Of a stretch of 64,000 nt of DNA, positions 18,724 through 27,111 are shown piece after piece. The position numbers and the translations under genes were made by a program. Position 1 is the stretch's first letter. Each line of letters starts with the position of its first letter. The notes under the pieces are model-generated. The model worked only from the letters and a program-made list of their open reading frames with translations. It did no database searches and was not told where the DNA came from. Origin of the DNA: Hyphomonas sp. (GTDB lineage Bacteria; Pseudomonadota; Alphaproteobacteria; Caulobacterales; Hyphomonadaceae); assembly GCA_017792365.1 (NCBI GenBank), contig CP051229.1, positions 2,294,001 through 2,358,000 of the forward strand, given 5' to 3'.

Positions 18724-19062
18724 TCGAGACGAGCCCATTTCTCGCTTGTCCGCTGATTTTGCTAAAATATTTTGTCCGCTGACGCGGTCGTAAGCGTCGC
18801 CCAAAGCTTCGATGGGCGGCGTGCCTCACGGACGCGTAACTTCGCGTCGTTGTCCCCGGAACTTGGCCGCTAGCGACTCGCTGCCTTCATCCAGTTCGCG
18901 CAAACGGCGCCGGATACGCGCCATAATCTGCGCCAATATCCGCACCACATGGTCACAGCATTGCTTGGACTCGTCCCCAATTGCCGCGTTTTCCCCCTGA
19001 ACGATGAAAGTATTCGCCACGGAAGTCTGTCGAAACAGCGAACCGTGCAGGAGGAAAAAACG
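18724..19062. other. Non-coding gap between arsC and the TonB-like gene
   Basis: This 339-base stretch holds no gene I can support. It contains an 11-bp direct repeat (18746 and 18772), a CGCCCA/TGGGCG stem with a nine-base loop (18798-18818) that may help end the sdh-arsC transcript though it lacks a T-run, and a GACGCG/CGCGTC stem (18831-18848). A minus-strand frame from 18826 encodes a short arginine-rich peptide of doubtful reality. Confidence 0.45.
18746..18782. repeat. 11-bp direct repeat, possible regulator site
   Basis: TTGTCCGCTGA at 18746-18756 and again at 18772-18782, 26 bases start to start, enclosing the AT-rich TTTTGCTAAAATATT. The spacing is two and a half helical turns. Which gene it would control is unclear; the TonB-like gene starts 280 bases downstream. 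Confidence 0.4.
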
Positions 19063-19692
19063 ATGTATCAGACACACACGCCCCATCGCCAGAACCACCT
19101 TGTCGGCGCCTCGGCGGCCGTCATCGTGACGGCGCTCGCCGCGGTCGGCATTTCTGCGGGCCTCGCGCGCGATATCATCATGCAGCCTGAACAGGTCACC
19201 GAGATCGCGCTCATCGATGCGCCTGAAGAGACCGTGACGCCAACCGAGGTTGTGCAGCCCGATCTGGAGAACATCGAGATCGAGCCCGACATCCTTCCCC
19301 TGGAGATCGTGATCCCCGAAATCGAGATCGAAATCCCGGCCGAGACGGCGATCGCGGTCGAACCGCCGCCTGAGACACCGCCGGTCGCTGCGCCAGTGTC
19401 TGGCTCAGGCTCGAGCGCGCCCAGCCTCATCGTGAACAACAAGCCCGCCTATCCGCCAGCGTCCATCCGCGGCCAGGAAGAAGGCGTGACGACCCTCAGC
19501 GTCTGCGTCAGCGACAACGGCCGGGCGCAGTCCGTCCAGGTCACTGAATCGAGCGGTTTCGCCCGTCTCGACGATGCGGCGCTGAACTGGATGCGCAACG
19601 CCCGCTTCAAGCCCGCCACGATGGATGGACGGAAACGAGCGGTCTGCGGACACGTCGTGGCCTATGAGTGGAATCTCGAAGACGCGAGATAG
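19063..19692 (+). CDS. TonB-family energy transducer
   Basis: The 209-residue product starts at 19063 behind a strong GCAGGAGG site. It has an N-terminal membrane anchor (about residues 12-36), a long acidic Pro/Glu/Ile-rich periplasmic spacer (about 40-115), and a C-terminal TonB domain with NNKPAYPPASIRGQEEGVTTLSV-like sequence and LNWMRNARFKPA. TonB proteins couple inner-membrane proton motive force (through ExbB/ExbD) to outer-membrane receptors. The spacer is acidic here, while classical TonB spacers are Pro/Lys and Pro/Glu mixtures. exbB/exbD and receptors are not adjacent. Confidence 0.88.
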   Translation: MYQTHTPHRQNHLVGASAAVIVTALAAVGISAGLARDIIMQPEQVTEIALIDAPEETVTPTEVVQPDLENIEIEPDILPLEIVIPEIEIEIPAETAIAVEPPPETPPVAAPVSGSGSSAPSLIVNNKPAYPPASIRGQEEGVTTLSVCVSDNGRAQSVQVTESSGFARLDDAALNWMRNARFKPATMDGRKRAVCGHVVAYEWNLEDAR

Positions 19693-19739
19693 CCGATCCC
19701 GCATCGAAGCATGCAGGTCCGCCTCCCGGCGGGCCTGTT

Positions 19740-20408
19740 CTATTTCCGGCGCGAAAGCGCTTCGCGCATTTCCTGCCTTGCCCGCTCGAATGTCGGTTCC
19801 AGCGAGTCGCGCACAGGCCCGGGCGCAAACTTGGGATTACCGGAATCGAATGGCGGCACCGGATCATATTCCAGCGCCAGCTGGATGGCCTGGGCCACCC
19901 CGGGTCCGGATACCTCAGCCGCCACCTGCAGCGCGAAATCGATGCCAGCGGTGACGCCGCCGCCCGTGATCAGGTTTTCATCGCAGATCACCCGCGCCCC
20001 GCCCGGAGACGCCCCTACCAGCGGCAGCAATTCCTTGTAGGCCCAGTGGGTGGTCGCCCGCCGCCCGTCGAGCAGGCCGGCTGCTCCCAGCAGGAACGAG
20101 CCCGTACAGACCGAGGTGACCCAGCTGGCGGTGGCGCCCTGCCCGCGGATGAAGTTCACCAGCTCGGCATCGCCGATCGCCGCCGCCACCCCTCTCCCGC
20201 CCGGCACGCACAGAATGTCGAGCTGGGGGCATTCATCGAAGGTTGTGGTCGGCACGATGTCGAGGACGGTATCTGTCTTCACCGGCTCCCGGGTGCGGGC
20301 GATCAGGTGGCACTTCGCGCCTTCCAGCCTGCTGAGCACCTGCAGCGGCCCTGTCAGGTCAAGCTGGGTCAGCCGATCAAAGAGTACGAAACCGATATTG
20401 AGCGCCAT
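19740..20408 (-). CDS. DJ-1/PfpI family protein, isonitrile hydratase-like
   Basis: This 222-residue cytosolic protein has a flavodoxin-like DJ-1 fold. It shows the start IGFVLFDRLTQLDLTGPLQVL, ILCVPGGRG, and the nucleophile elbow SVCTGSFLLGAAGLLDGRRA with the reactive cysteine, followed by THW. This arrangement resembles isonitrile hydratase InhA and the N-terminal half of GlxA-type AraC regulators, but there is no DNA-binding domain here. The actual substrate is unknown. It is downstream of rplS on the same strand, about 110 bases away, and probably separate from that operon. Confidence 0.86.
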   Translation of the reverse strand: MALNIGFVLFDRLTQLDLTGPLQVLSRLEGAKCHLIARTREPVKTDTVLDIVPTTTFDECPQLDILCVPGGRGVAAAIGDAELVNFIRGQGATASWVTSVCTGSFLLGAAGLLDGRRATTHWAYKELLPLVGASPGGARVICDENLITGGGVTAGIDFALQVAAEVSGPGVAQAIQLALEYDPVPPFDSGNPKFAPGPVRDSLEPTFERARQEMREALSRRK

Positions 20409-20517
20409 CGCGATCCTCTGGACTGAAGAACAGCGACGTTATCGCGAAATGACGCGCACAGGCCAGCGCGCCGCGCTCAGGCGCGCGGCGAAAGTCGACT
20501 GAATTCGCAGCTTTTGC

Positions 20518-20913
20518 CTACTCGGCGGCGGCCTCGGTGGTCTCGCGGCGCATGGCGCGTTCCGCGATCCGGGCGCGTTTGCCGGTCCGGCCGCGCAGGT
20601 AGTAGAGCTTCGCACGGCGAACACGTCCGCGACGCTTCACCTCAATGCCTTCCAGCACGGGAGAATACAGCGGGAACACGCGTTCCACGCCCTCGCCGAA
20701 CGAAATCTTGCGAACCGTGAAGTTCTCATTCAGCCCCCCGCCAGCGCGGGCGATGCAGACGCCTTCGAACGCCTGAATCCGCTCGCGATCGCCCTCGGAG
20801 ATGCGAACGTTCACGCGCAGCGTGTCACCGGGTTGAAACTCTGGGATTTTCTTGTCTGCCGTCACGCGCTCGATTTCTTCGCGATCCAGCGTCTCGATGA
20901 TATTTGCGGCCAT
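20518..20913 (-). CDS. rplS: 50S ribosomal protein L19
   Basis: This 131-residue L19 sits at the 30S-50S interface. Typical segments are [22 protein letters not shown], the [20 protein letters not shown] stretch and [21 protein letters not shown]. It follows trmD closely, the usual trmD-rplS order; rpsP and rimM, which commonly precede trmD, are not found upstream, where a divergent gene begins. A GC-rich stem without a T-run follows at 20469-20490. Confidence 0.97.
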   Translation of the reverse strand: MAANIIETLDREEIERVTADKKIPEFQPGDTLRVNVRISEGDRERIQAFEGVCIARAGGGLNENFTVRKISFGEGVERVFPLYSPVLEGIEVKRRGRVRRAKLYYLRGRTGKRARIAERAMRRETTEAAAE

Positions 20914-20918
20914 TGGCT

Positions 20919-21646
20919 CTACCTTCGCGTACGCGACGATCCCTCAACAGGGCGCGCGGAGATGTCCCGGAAACGCGCGTATAAATCCGGTCTACGGGCT
21001 TTCGTCAACTCCTCAGCCTGATTTTGTCGCCATTTTTCAATGGCGGCGTGGTCGCCCGACAGCAAAACCTCAGGAATCCGGGCCCCTTCCCACTCCTGCG
21101 GCCTTGTATAGTGCGGATGTTCCAGAAGCGGCGTTTCGTGGCTTTCCTGCTCCAGCGACGCGGGATTGCCCGCAACTCCCGGCAGCAACCGTACGCAGGC
21201 CTCGATCAGCGTCATGGCGGCGACCTCGCCCCGGCGAGCACGAAATCCCCGATGGAGACCTCTTCCAGCTGCCGCGCCTCGATCAACCGCTGGTCTACGC
21301 CCTCGAACCGCCCGCAGAAGGCGACCAGACCCGGACCCTGAACTAGTTCCCGAACCCTCGACTGGTGCAAAGGCTTGCCGCGCGGGCTCAACAGGATGCG
21401 GGGTCTGCCATCCGACGGGATGCTGTCCAGCGCCTCAGCAGCCACGTCAGCGCGCAGCACCATGCCGGCGCCGCCGCCGGCTGGCGTATCATCGACCTGC
21501 CGATGCTTCCCCTTGCCGAATTCGCGCAGGTCGACCGTGTCCAGCGACCACATTCCCTTGGCGCGCGCCGACCCGATAATCGAAAGATCGAGCGGCCCGG
21601 GAAACGCCTCCGGGAACAGCGTCAGGCATGTGATGTGAAACGACAT
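20919..21646 (-). CDS. trmD: tRNA (guanine-N1-)-methyltransferase (frameshifted)
   Basis: TrmD methylates G37 of tRNAs reading CNN codons and guards the reading frame; it uses S-adenosylmethionine bound in a trefoil knot. The N-terminal frame (start 21646) gives [45 protein letters not shown] and IGDFVLAG. The C-terminal part continues in another frame from [18 protein letters not shown] to the end. One G is missing in the run complementary to CCCC at 21229-21232. Corrected length is 729 bases, 242 residues. An essential gene, so sequence error is the likely explanation. Confidence 0.92.
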
Positions 21647-21830
21647 CCCGTCTCGTTACACGCGCCAGCTATGGGCGCCTAGCGACACGAGAGGGGTGAA
21701 AATCGGGGCTGGCTCAACGCAACCGCCCGACTTCGCGCCAAGTTGAACGCTGTTGCAGCCGATGGATCGCTCCAGCGTTTGCAATGGAAACAAACCCAAC
21801 TAGCGTGGATACATGACAGGAACGCCCGGA

Positions 21831-22868
21831 ATGGCGGTGTTGCAGAAAGCGCTGGCGGCGATCGTGCTGCCCGGGCTGATGGGACTCAACGCCTGCGAAA
21901 CCGTCATGCAGCAGCGGGCAGAGCAGGACTTTCCGCCCAACGGCGAAATGGTCGAACTTGAGGACGGTCGGCGAATTCAGCTCGACTGCCGCGGTGAAGG
22001 CGCACCGACCGTCGTCTTCCAGTCCGGCGGGGATGTCCTCGGTTCACTGGGCTGGGAGCCGGTTCACGATCGTGTCGCTGTCTTCACCCGCGCCTGCGCC
22101 TACAGTCGTGCCGGCGTGCTCTGGTCGGACGCCCGGAGCGGCGCCTTCGATCCGAGGGAGGTGGCCGAGGATCTTCATGAAGCTCTGAATGCGGCCGGCG
22201 AAAGCGGCGAATATGTTCTGGTCGGCCACTCGCGCGGCGGGCTCTACAACATGATCTACGCCGGGCTCTACCAGGACGAGATCGCCGGACTGGTGTTTGC
22301 CGATTCATCCCACCCTGATCAGGAGACCGCCTTCGCCGAGGCTGGAATACCGCTGGGCTCCTATGTCTCGCCTGCACAGGAAATTGGCCTCGCCCTCCGC
22401 TGGACCGGGATGATGCGCATGGTCGACTATCCCGTTGACCCGTCGATCGCCGCAGAAGTCGAAGCGTTCTATCCGAAGTCCGCCGCCGCAAATGCGCGCG
22501 AGGCGCGCAGGCGTCACGAGACACTCGAATTCGCCGGCAAGTTTCGCGACCTGCGGACATGGCCGGTCGTCGTACTGGCGCGCGAACCCGCGGAACTCAC
22601 CGAGGCCTGGAAACGCGAAGACTCACGCAACGCCTACCTGCTATCCGCCGATGGGCTCGCAACGGGCGAAGACATCCCGGAAGGCGAAGTGGTCTGGAGG
22701 CGATTGCAGGCGGACCTTGCGACGTGGTCGAGCCGTGCGCGTCTGGAGATCGTACCGGAGAGCGGTCACGCCTTCTTCTTTCACAAGCCCGAAGTGGTCG
22801 TGTCGGCAGTCAGGGAAGTCGTCACGGCTGCGCGGGTTGTGCATCGGGAACCGCCGCTTCCGAACTAG
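21831..22868 (+). CDS. Alpha/beta hydrolase, putative lipoprotein
   Basis: The product is about 345 residues. An N-terminal hydrophobic leader ends in a lipobox-like GLNAC, then an alpha/beta-hydrolase domain follows: strand TVVFQSGGDVLGSLGWEPV, acid-turn region YSRAGVLWSD, the nucleophile elbow VLVGHSRGGLYNMIYAG, and the catalytic His in PESGHAFFFHKPEVV. It is likely exported and anchored; the substrate is unknown. An in-frame ATG at 21813 adds six residues and is equally possible. The last 47 bases overlap the convergent symporter gene. Confidence 0.82.
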   Translation: MAVLQKALAAIVLPGLMGLNACETVMQQRAEQDFPPNGEMVELEDGRRIQLDCRGEGAPTVVFQSGGDVLGSLGWEPVHDRVAVFTRACAYSRAGVLWSDARSGAFDPREVAEDLHEALNAAGESGEYVLVGHSRGGLYNMIYAGLYQDEIAGLVFADSSHPDQETAFAEAGIPLGSYVSPAQEIGLALRWTGMMRMVDYPVDPSIAAEVEAFYPKSAAANAREARRRHETLEFAGKFRDLRTWPVVVLAREPAELTEAWKREDSRNAYLLSADGLATGEDIPEGEVVWRRLQADLATWSSRARLEIVPESGHAFFFHKPEVVVSAVREVVTAARVVHREPPLPN

Positions 22869-24090
22869 GCTTGCGGTCAACAATCACCGCGGCGGCCATG
22901 TCGGCGGTCACATTCCCGACAGTCCTGAAGATATCCGGTATCACCTCCACTGCGATCAGGATCGCCAGCAGATCCAGCGGCGCGCCGAGCGCCAGGCAGA
23001 TCGGGGCAATGGATGCAAAAAACGACGCCGATCCCGGCAGGCCCACTGTGCCCACGCTGACCGCCAGCGCGACAGCGCACGCAGCAAGGATCTGCACCAG
23101 AGACGGCTCCAGCCCGTAAACGTGCGCGACGAAGAACGCGACGCCGAGATTTGCAACCGTCGATGTGATCCGGAACACCGTGACCGCCATCGGCAGAACC
23201 AGATCGGCCGTTCGCTCCGAAACGCCGAGCACATCGCGGCACCGCTGCACCATGGCTGGCAGGCACGCGAGCGAGGATTGGGTCGAGATCGCCAGCGCCT
23301 GCACCGGCGCCGCCGCAGCGAGGAACCTGCCCGGCGCCGCCCGCCCCCAGACGATGGCGAACAGCGTCGCAAGGATCGTTACGCCCGCTGTCATCCCCGC
23401 CACAAGGACCACGTACTGCACCAGCACCCCGGTCGCGCCCAGTCCTGCGCGCGCGCCTACCCCCAGCGCGAGCGCGAACACGCCAATCGGCGCAACCAGC
23501 AGCACCCACTTCACGATTACGATCATCGCATCGGCGATCGCCTTGAAGAATCCGCCAAGCATCTCTCGCTGTGACTGGGGCAGGCGCGTCAGCGCGAAGG
23601 CGAAGATGATCGAGAAGATGACCAGCGGAAGAATGGCGTCGCTCGCCGCCGCAGCCAGCACGTTCGACGGCGCAAGCGAGGCCAGCCACTCGGAAAACGG
23701 CGACGCATCCGGCACGCCGGCGCCGCCTGCGCTCGCCACGAACGCGTCGGCGACCTCACGGTCCACCGGCCACAGGGCGAGCAGGATCGGCATGACGATG
23801 ACGCCATACAGGGTCGCCGCAACGAGCATCACTGCGAATGCGAACACAGCGCGGCCAGCCAGCCTCCCCGTCGAAGCAGCGTCGGCCACCGAGGCAATGC
23901 CCGTGATCAGCAGAGAAACGATGAGCGGGATCACCGTCATGCGCAGCGCATTGAGCCACAGCGATCCGAGCCCCTCGACGATGAGCGCAGCCGAGGCCAG
24001 CGCCGAATTGCCCGACGCTTCGATTGCAGCCCCCACGGCCACGCCGACAACCAGCGCAACGAGTGCGCCTATGCTGAGATACTTCACCAT
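22822..24090 (-). CDS. Dicarboxylate/amino acid:cation symporter (DAACS family)
   Basis: This 422-residue inner-membrane carrier has about eight helices and two re-entrant loops. Family features: NALRMTVIPLIVSLLITGI, the first hairpin ISTQSSLACLP (where most relatives have a serine-rich SSSAT-like motif), TVANLGVAFFV, and the second hairpin GLPGSASFFA followed by VEVIPDIFRTVGNVTADM. Members take up glutamate, aspartate, C4-dicarboxylates or cystine with sodium or protons. The serine-rich motif is altered, so substrate transfer by homology is unsafe. The 3' end overlaps the convergent hydrolase by 47 bases. Confidence 0.9.
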   Translation of the reverse strand: MVKYLSIGALVALVVGVAVGAAIEASGNSALASAALIVEGLGSLWLNALRMTVIPLIVSLLITGIASVADAASTGRLAGRAVFAFAVMLVAATLYGVIVMPILLALWPVDREVADAFVASAGGAGVPDASPFSEWLASLAPSNVLAAAASDAILPLVIFSIIFAFALTRLPQSQREMLGGFFKAIADAMIVIVKWVLLVAPIGVFALALGVGARAGLGATGVLVQYVVLVAGMTAGVTILATLFAIVWGRAAPGRFLAAAAPVQALAISTQSSLACLPAMVQRCRDVLGVSERTADLVLPMAVTVFRITSTVANLGVAFFVAHVYGLEPSLVQILAACAVALAVSVGTVGLPGSASFFASIAPICLALGAPLDLLAILIAVEVIPDIFRTVGNVTADMAAAVIVDRKPSSEAAVPDAQPAQP

Positions 24091-24183
24091 GCCTGCAGCA
24101 CCGCCTGCCCTGAACCGGAGCTCACGCTAGCAGTCTTCGGGGCTTTGGAAACCGCCACCGGAGCGCAGGCACTGGAATGGCGT

Positions 24184-25896
24184 CTACGGCTGCAGGTAAC
24201 GCTCCTCGTGCTGCTGCGAACCGATCTGCAGCCACGTGCGGCGCTGTTCGCCGCGCGGATCGTTGACGATCTGAGAGGCGCCCTCGTCGAACACCATGCT
24301 GGGACGCTCGGCCGTGTTATAGGCGGGCCAGTCAGGCAGGTCAGCCGTATTCGGATCGCCGGTTCGCGCAAACGCGGCCCAGGAAGCGCTCATCCTGCTG
24401 GCGAGCGCCTGAGCGGCGGGTGTTGGCTGCCCATTGATCGAGATCGAGTACTCAAGCGTGTCGAATACGAACGGAATCTCCGCCGCGTGCGGCACATGAT
24501 AACGGCCGCCCTCGACGGGCGTCTCCCGGTAGAACTGGTAGTGATAGGCTGGGGCAACGCCCTGCTCGGCCTTCAGCGCCGCCTGGATCGTCGAGTCGAG
24601 GAAGTAGCCGCGGTCGGTCGTCGCCATGTACAGGATCTCGTCATTGCGCGAGTCCGGGTACAGCCGCCGGTACATGTCGATCACCTGCTGCTTGTTCGCC
24701 TGATCGACCCAGCCGTTGAGACGTTGTTCAAGCTGCGCGTCGTTCAAGTTGACGATGTCGGGGTTGCCTCCAAGGAAGACTGACTGCTCCGTGCGGTTCG
24801 AACCGATCAGCATCGGCACATCCGCGGACACGTCAGGCGCATCCGGCCAGAACGGATGGCGCGGCGTCGACGGCGCGCCGGCGACAGGACGGAACTGCCC
24901 CGTGCCCTCAGTCGCAGCAGCAACAGCGCCAAGCAGCTGGTCAAGAGACAGTTGCTGCAGCGCGCGGACGTTGGACTTGTCCACGCCCACCGCCCGAAGC
25001 AGCTTCTCCGTCCGCTCCATCGCAATGTCCGGCGTATCCAGCGTAAGCTGCGAGCCCGAATGAACGACGCAGCGATTGAACAGCCCCTTCGCAGGCGGCA
25101 TCACCATCGCGGTTGAGGTCTTTCGGCCGCCGCCGGACTCCCCGAAGATCAGCACACGCGACGGGTCGCCGCCAAAATTCTCGACGTTGTCGCGAACCCA
25201 TTCCAGCGCTCGCACACAATCGAGCATGCCTGCCGAAGACGCATCGGCGAACTCCCCGCCGCCAAGATCGCCAAGGTAGAGATAGCCGAACACGTTGAGA
25301 CGGTGGTTGATGGTGATCACCACCACATCCTGACGCATCGCCATGTTGACGCCGTCATACCAGCTCGACGACCCGGAGCCGGCCGAAAACCCGCCGCCAT
25401 GCAGCCAGACGAGGACGGGCCGACGCGCGCGGTCGGTGGCGGGCGTCCATACATTCAGCACCAGGCAGTCCTCGCCCGGTCCCGTGCCGGCCGGCAGGTT
25501 CGCGATCAGCCGACGGGGTTCGTCGTCCGGAAAGTCCGCAGGCAGATCGTCGCGCGGCTCGAACGGCGCGGTCGAATCGCCCTGCGGCGCCCACGGTCCG
25601 AATGATTTTGTTTCCTTGACGCCGGTCCACGCTTCCGGCGGACGCGGCGGCATGAACCGTTGCGCGCCGGCGGTCGATGCGCCGTAGGGAATGCCCTTGA
25701 AGACCTGCACGCCACGCTCTGCATAGCCTTCAACACGGCCGGCCGACGTCTCGACCACGAGCCCGCCGCCGGAACTGCCGGATCCGCCGGGACTTGCACA
25801 GGCGGCGGCGAACCCGCCAGCCAGTGCGGTCTGCAGCATCGACCTTCGCGTCAGCGACGGAATTGGTCTCGGCATGATCAGGCTGGTTCGTTTCAT
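24184..25896 (-). CDS. Carboxylesterase type B, Tat-exported lipoprotein
   Basis: The 570-residue enzyme begins with a twin-arginine leader (SLTRRSMLQTALAGGF) that ends in a lipobox (AAAC), so it is predicted to be folded before export and lipid-anchored. The catalytic domain shows VFKGIPYGAS, EDCLVLNVWTP, the oxyanion loop WLHGGGFSAGSGSS, the nucleophile elbow FGESGGGRKTS (GESGGG instead of the usual GESAGG), and a late His in YHVPHAAEIPFVF. Type B esterases hydrolyse a wide range of esters. It is not operon-linked to a recognisable pathway. A candidate operator lies about 90 bases upstream. Confidence 0.92.
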   Translation of the reverse strand: MKRTSLIMPRPIPSLTRRSMLQTALAGGFAAACASPGGSGSSGGGLVVETSAGRVEGYAERGVQVFKGIPYGASTAGAQRFMPPRPPEAWTGVKETKSFGPWAPQGDSTAPFEPRDDLPADFPDDEPRRLIANLPAGTGPGEDCLVLNVWTPATDRARRPVLVWLHGGGFSAGSGSSSWYDGVNMAMRQDVVVITINHRLNVFGYLYLGDLGGGEFADASSAGMLDCVRALEWVRDNVENFGGDPSRVLIFGESGGGRKTSTAMVMPPAKGLFNRCVVHSGSQLTLDTPDIAMERTEKLLRAVGVDKSNVRALQQLSLDQLLGAVAAATEGTGQFRPVAGAPSTPRHPFWPDAPDVSADVPMLIGSNRTEQSVFLGGNPDIVNLNDAQLEQRLNGWVDQANKQQVIDMYRRLYPDSRNDEILYMATTDRGYFLDSTIQAALKAEQGVAPAYHYQFYRETPVEGGRYHVPHAAEIPFVFDTLEYSISINGQPTPAAQALASRMSASWAAFARTGDPNTADLPDWPAYNTAERPSMVFDEGASQIVNDPRGEQRRTWLQIGSQQHEERYLQP

Positions 25897-25981
25897 GGTT
25901 TTCTCTCCCCGAAATTGCGGGCGATGCGAACGCCCGTCTCATCATTTGGGAAGCAGATGGCCTCGAAATCCGAGGACAGTC

Positions 25982-26003
25982 AAACAGACCAGATGATCTG
26001 TTT
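25982..26003. promoter_or_regulatory. 22-bp inverted repeat, candidate operator
   Basis: AAACAGACC, four bases, GATCTGTTT: eight of nine positions are symmetric. It lies 86-107 bases upstream of the carboxylesterase start, between that gene and brnA. The size fits a TetR- or MarR-type dimer site; no regulator gene is adjacent. Confidence 0.4.
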
Positions 26004-26055
26004 CTAATCGACGTCGCCGCTCGATCCGGCGCCGCACTAGCAAGGCGGTGAATGA

Positions 26056-26331
26056 CTACTTCGACGTGATCTGGCGCTGCGTCGGCTGCGCGCCCGGTTT
26101 CGACCGCGCGGCGCGGCGCTCGGCTTTCTTCTGCTCGACATATGAACGCAGCACCGCATTGATCCCATCCCGCTCCTCGGGGTGCGCGTGAAACCATGCG
26201 ACGATTTCAGGATCCAGATGGAGACGAACGGCCTTGCGGTTTCGGGAGGGGAAGCGGGGATTGGCGATGGCCCAGAAGTCCGGCCCTAGACTGTCCCGCG
26301 AGCATGCGTCGTCGTCCGTGTAGTCCTTCAT
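26056..26331 (-). CDS. brnA: BrnA-family antitoxin
   Basis: The 91-residue product starts at the ATG at 26331 (MKDYTDDDA). The second half carries a ribbon-helix-helix-type region RKAVRLHLDPEIVAWFHAH, then ERDGINAVLRSYVEQKKAERR, the characteristic BrnA end. BrnA binds and neutralises BrnT and, with it, represses the operon; it normally lies directly downstream of brnT, as here. A longer in-frame start at 26424 would overlap brnT and is less likely. With the probable brnT stop at 26328 the two genes overlap as ATGA. Confidence 0.85.
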   Translation of the reverse strand: MKDYTDDDACSRDSLGPDFWAIANPRFPSRNRKAVRLHLDPEIVAWFHAHPEERDGINAVLRSYVEQKKAERRAARSKPGAQPTQRQITSK

Positions 26332-26614
26332 CCGAAGCAGCTGTTTGCGGGACGGCCGCGCGATAGATCCGTTCATCCTCATGATCGGCCTTCCACGCCT
26401 CCAGAATCCTGCGCCGCGCGCCACGCGGACTCGTCACCACCACCATGAAGTAGCCTTTGGAGTGTCCGATGGCGATATGGCGCTTCTCGCCAGCGAACTG
26501 ACGCAGGTCCTCACGCTCGACCACCGGGTTTTCGAACATCATCGCCGCACGGACAAAATCCACGCCGTTGTTTCGCAAGTTGTCGAGACGCGCGCGCTGA
26601 TCCCACTCGAACAT
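26207..26614 (-). CDS. brnT: BrnT-family toxin (probable frameshift near 3' end)
   Basis: BrnT is a RelE-fold ribonuclease toxin. The first ~88 residues match: FEWDQRARLDNLRNNGVDF, MMFENPVVERED, RHIAIGHSKGYFMVVV and RRRILEAWKADHEDERIYR. The visible frame then runs on to 135 residues, reading through most of brnA. BrnT proteins are about 90-95 residues. One missing base in the CGCGCGGCC run near 26345-26355 would bring in a TGA at 26328 overlapping the brnA ATG, giving 95 residues. I report the frame as it stands. Confidence 0.82.
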   Translation of the reverse strand: MFEWDQRARLDNLRNNGVDFVRAAMMFENPVVEREDLRQFAGEKRHIAIGHSKGYFMVVVTSPRGARRRILEAWKADHEDERIYRAAVPQTAASDEGLHGRRRMLAGQSRAGLLGHRQSPLPLPKPQGRSSPSGS

Positions 26615-26695
26615 TCACTCCTCGCGTCCTTGCCGCGTACGTGTCGCGTCCAGCCTAATGCCATTCCGCGGCGATGCGCGAGACCGTCCACACTG

Positions 26696-26708
26696 ACCTG
26701 AGTCAGGT
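26696..26708. promoter_or_regulatory. Perfect 13-bp palindrome upstream of brnT
   Basis: ACCTGA, one base, TCAGGT. It is 82-94 bases before the brnT start and 55 bases before an EcfG-like promoter on the other strand. It could be a BrnA operator or a site for another dimeric regulator; this is inference. Confidence 0.35.
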
Positions 26709-26762
26709 ACGTGCCTGTTGAAGGTTTCTCAATAGTCGACGGTCAGGATGCAGCAGAAACGT

Positions 26763-26787
26763 GGAACTACGCCTGTGTGCGGGTGTT
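26763..26787 (+). promoter_or_regulatory. EcfG-type (general stress) promoter-like element
   Basis: GGAAC at 26763-26767, 16 bases, then TGTT at 26784-26787. The established EcfG consensus of alphaproteobacteria is GGAAC-N16/17-CGTT, so one of nine consensus bases differs. It lies about 40 bases before the first NepR-like gene, which is the gene type most often controlled this way. Confidence 0.45.
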
Positions 26788-26828
26788 TCATAATAGCGGT
26801 ACGAAACAAGAGGATACGAGCAAGTCTC

Positions 26829-27023
26829 ATGGGCGCGGAGCGCACATACCAGAAGCGATTTGAACGCCAGGCGGGCCAACGCCTGGAGCGGTCGCTTGAT
26901 GGAATTGCGAAGTCTGATTTGCCTCGCGATTTCATGAACTTGCTCAAGCGTGCCGAGCAACGGCGCAAGGAGCAAGCGTCGTCGCGAGAGCCTGTGAGCG
27001 AGACGTCGCTCGAGACCTCGTAG
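26829..27023 (+). CDS. Small protein, NepR-like (putative anti-sigma factor)
   Basis: The 64 residues start at 26829. The core reads FERQAGQRLERSLDGIAKSD followed by LPRDFMNLLKRAEQ, close in pattern to NepR (helix with F...G..L...YD, then P.DRF..LL..L), the anti-sigma factor that holds EcfG until phosphorylated PhyR removes it. The tail is charged and likely disordered. The similarity is by eye only. PhyR and EcfG genes are not in the window, which is unusual for a bona fide nepR. The EcfG-like promoter upstream supports the idea. A different small adaptor family is the alternative. Confidence 0.5.
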   Translation: MGAERTYQKRFERQAGQRLERSLDGIAKSDLPRDFMNLLKRAEQRRKEQASSREPVSETSLETS

Positions 27024-27111
27024 CGCGCCGAAAAGTCGAGCCGCTTCTTCTTCGTAAACCACTCGTTAATCGAATCTTTCGAATTTGTTCACGGGTCGCG
27101 GGTGTCACGCC

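Noticed and set aside
20469-20490. Rho-independent terminator after rplS
   Set aside because: A strong GC stem is present, but no T-run follows in minus sense, so I do not list it as a terminator.
22435-23574. 379-codon plus-strand frame crossing the esterase and symporter
   Set aside because: Arg/His-rich shadow of the DAACS symporter gene; no motif or ribosome-binding site.
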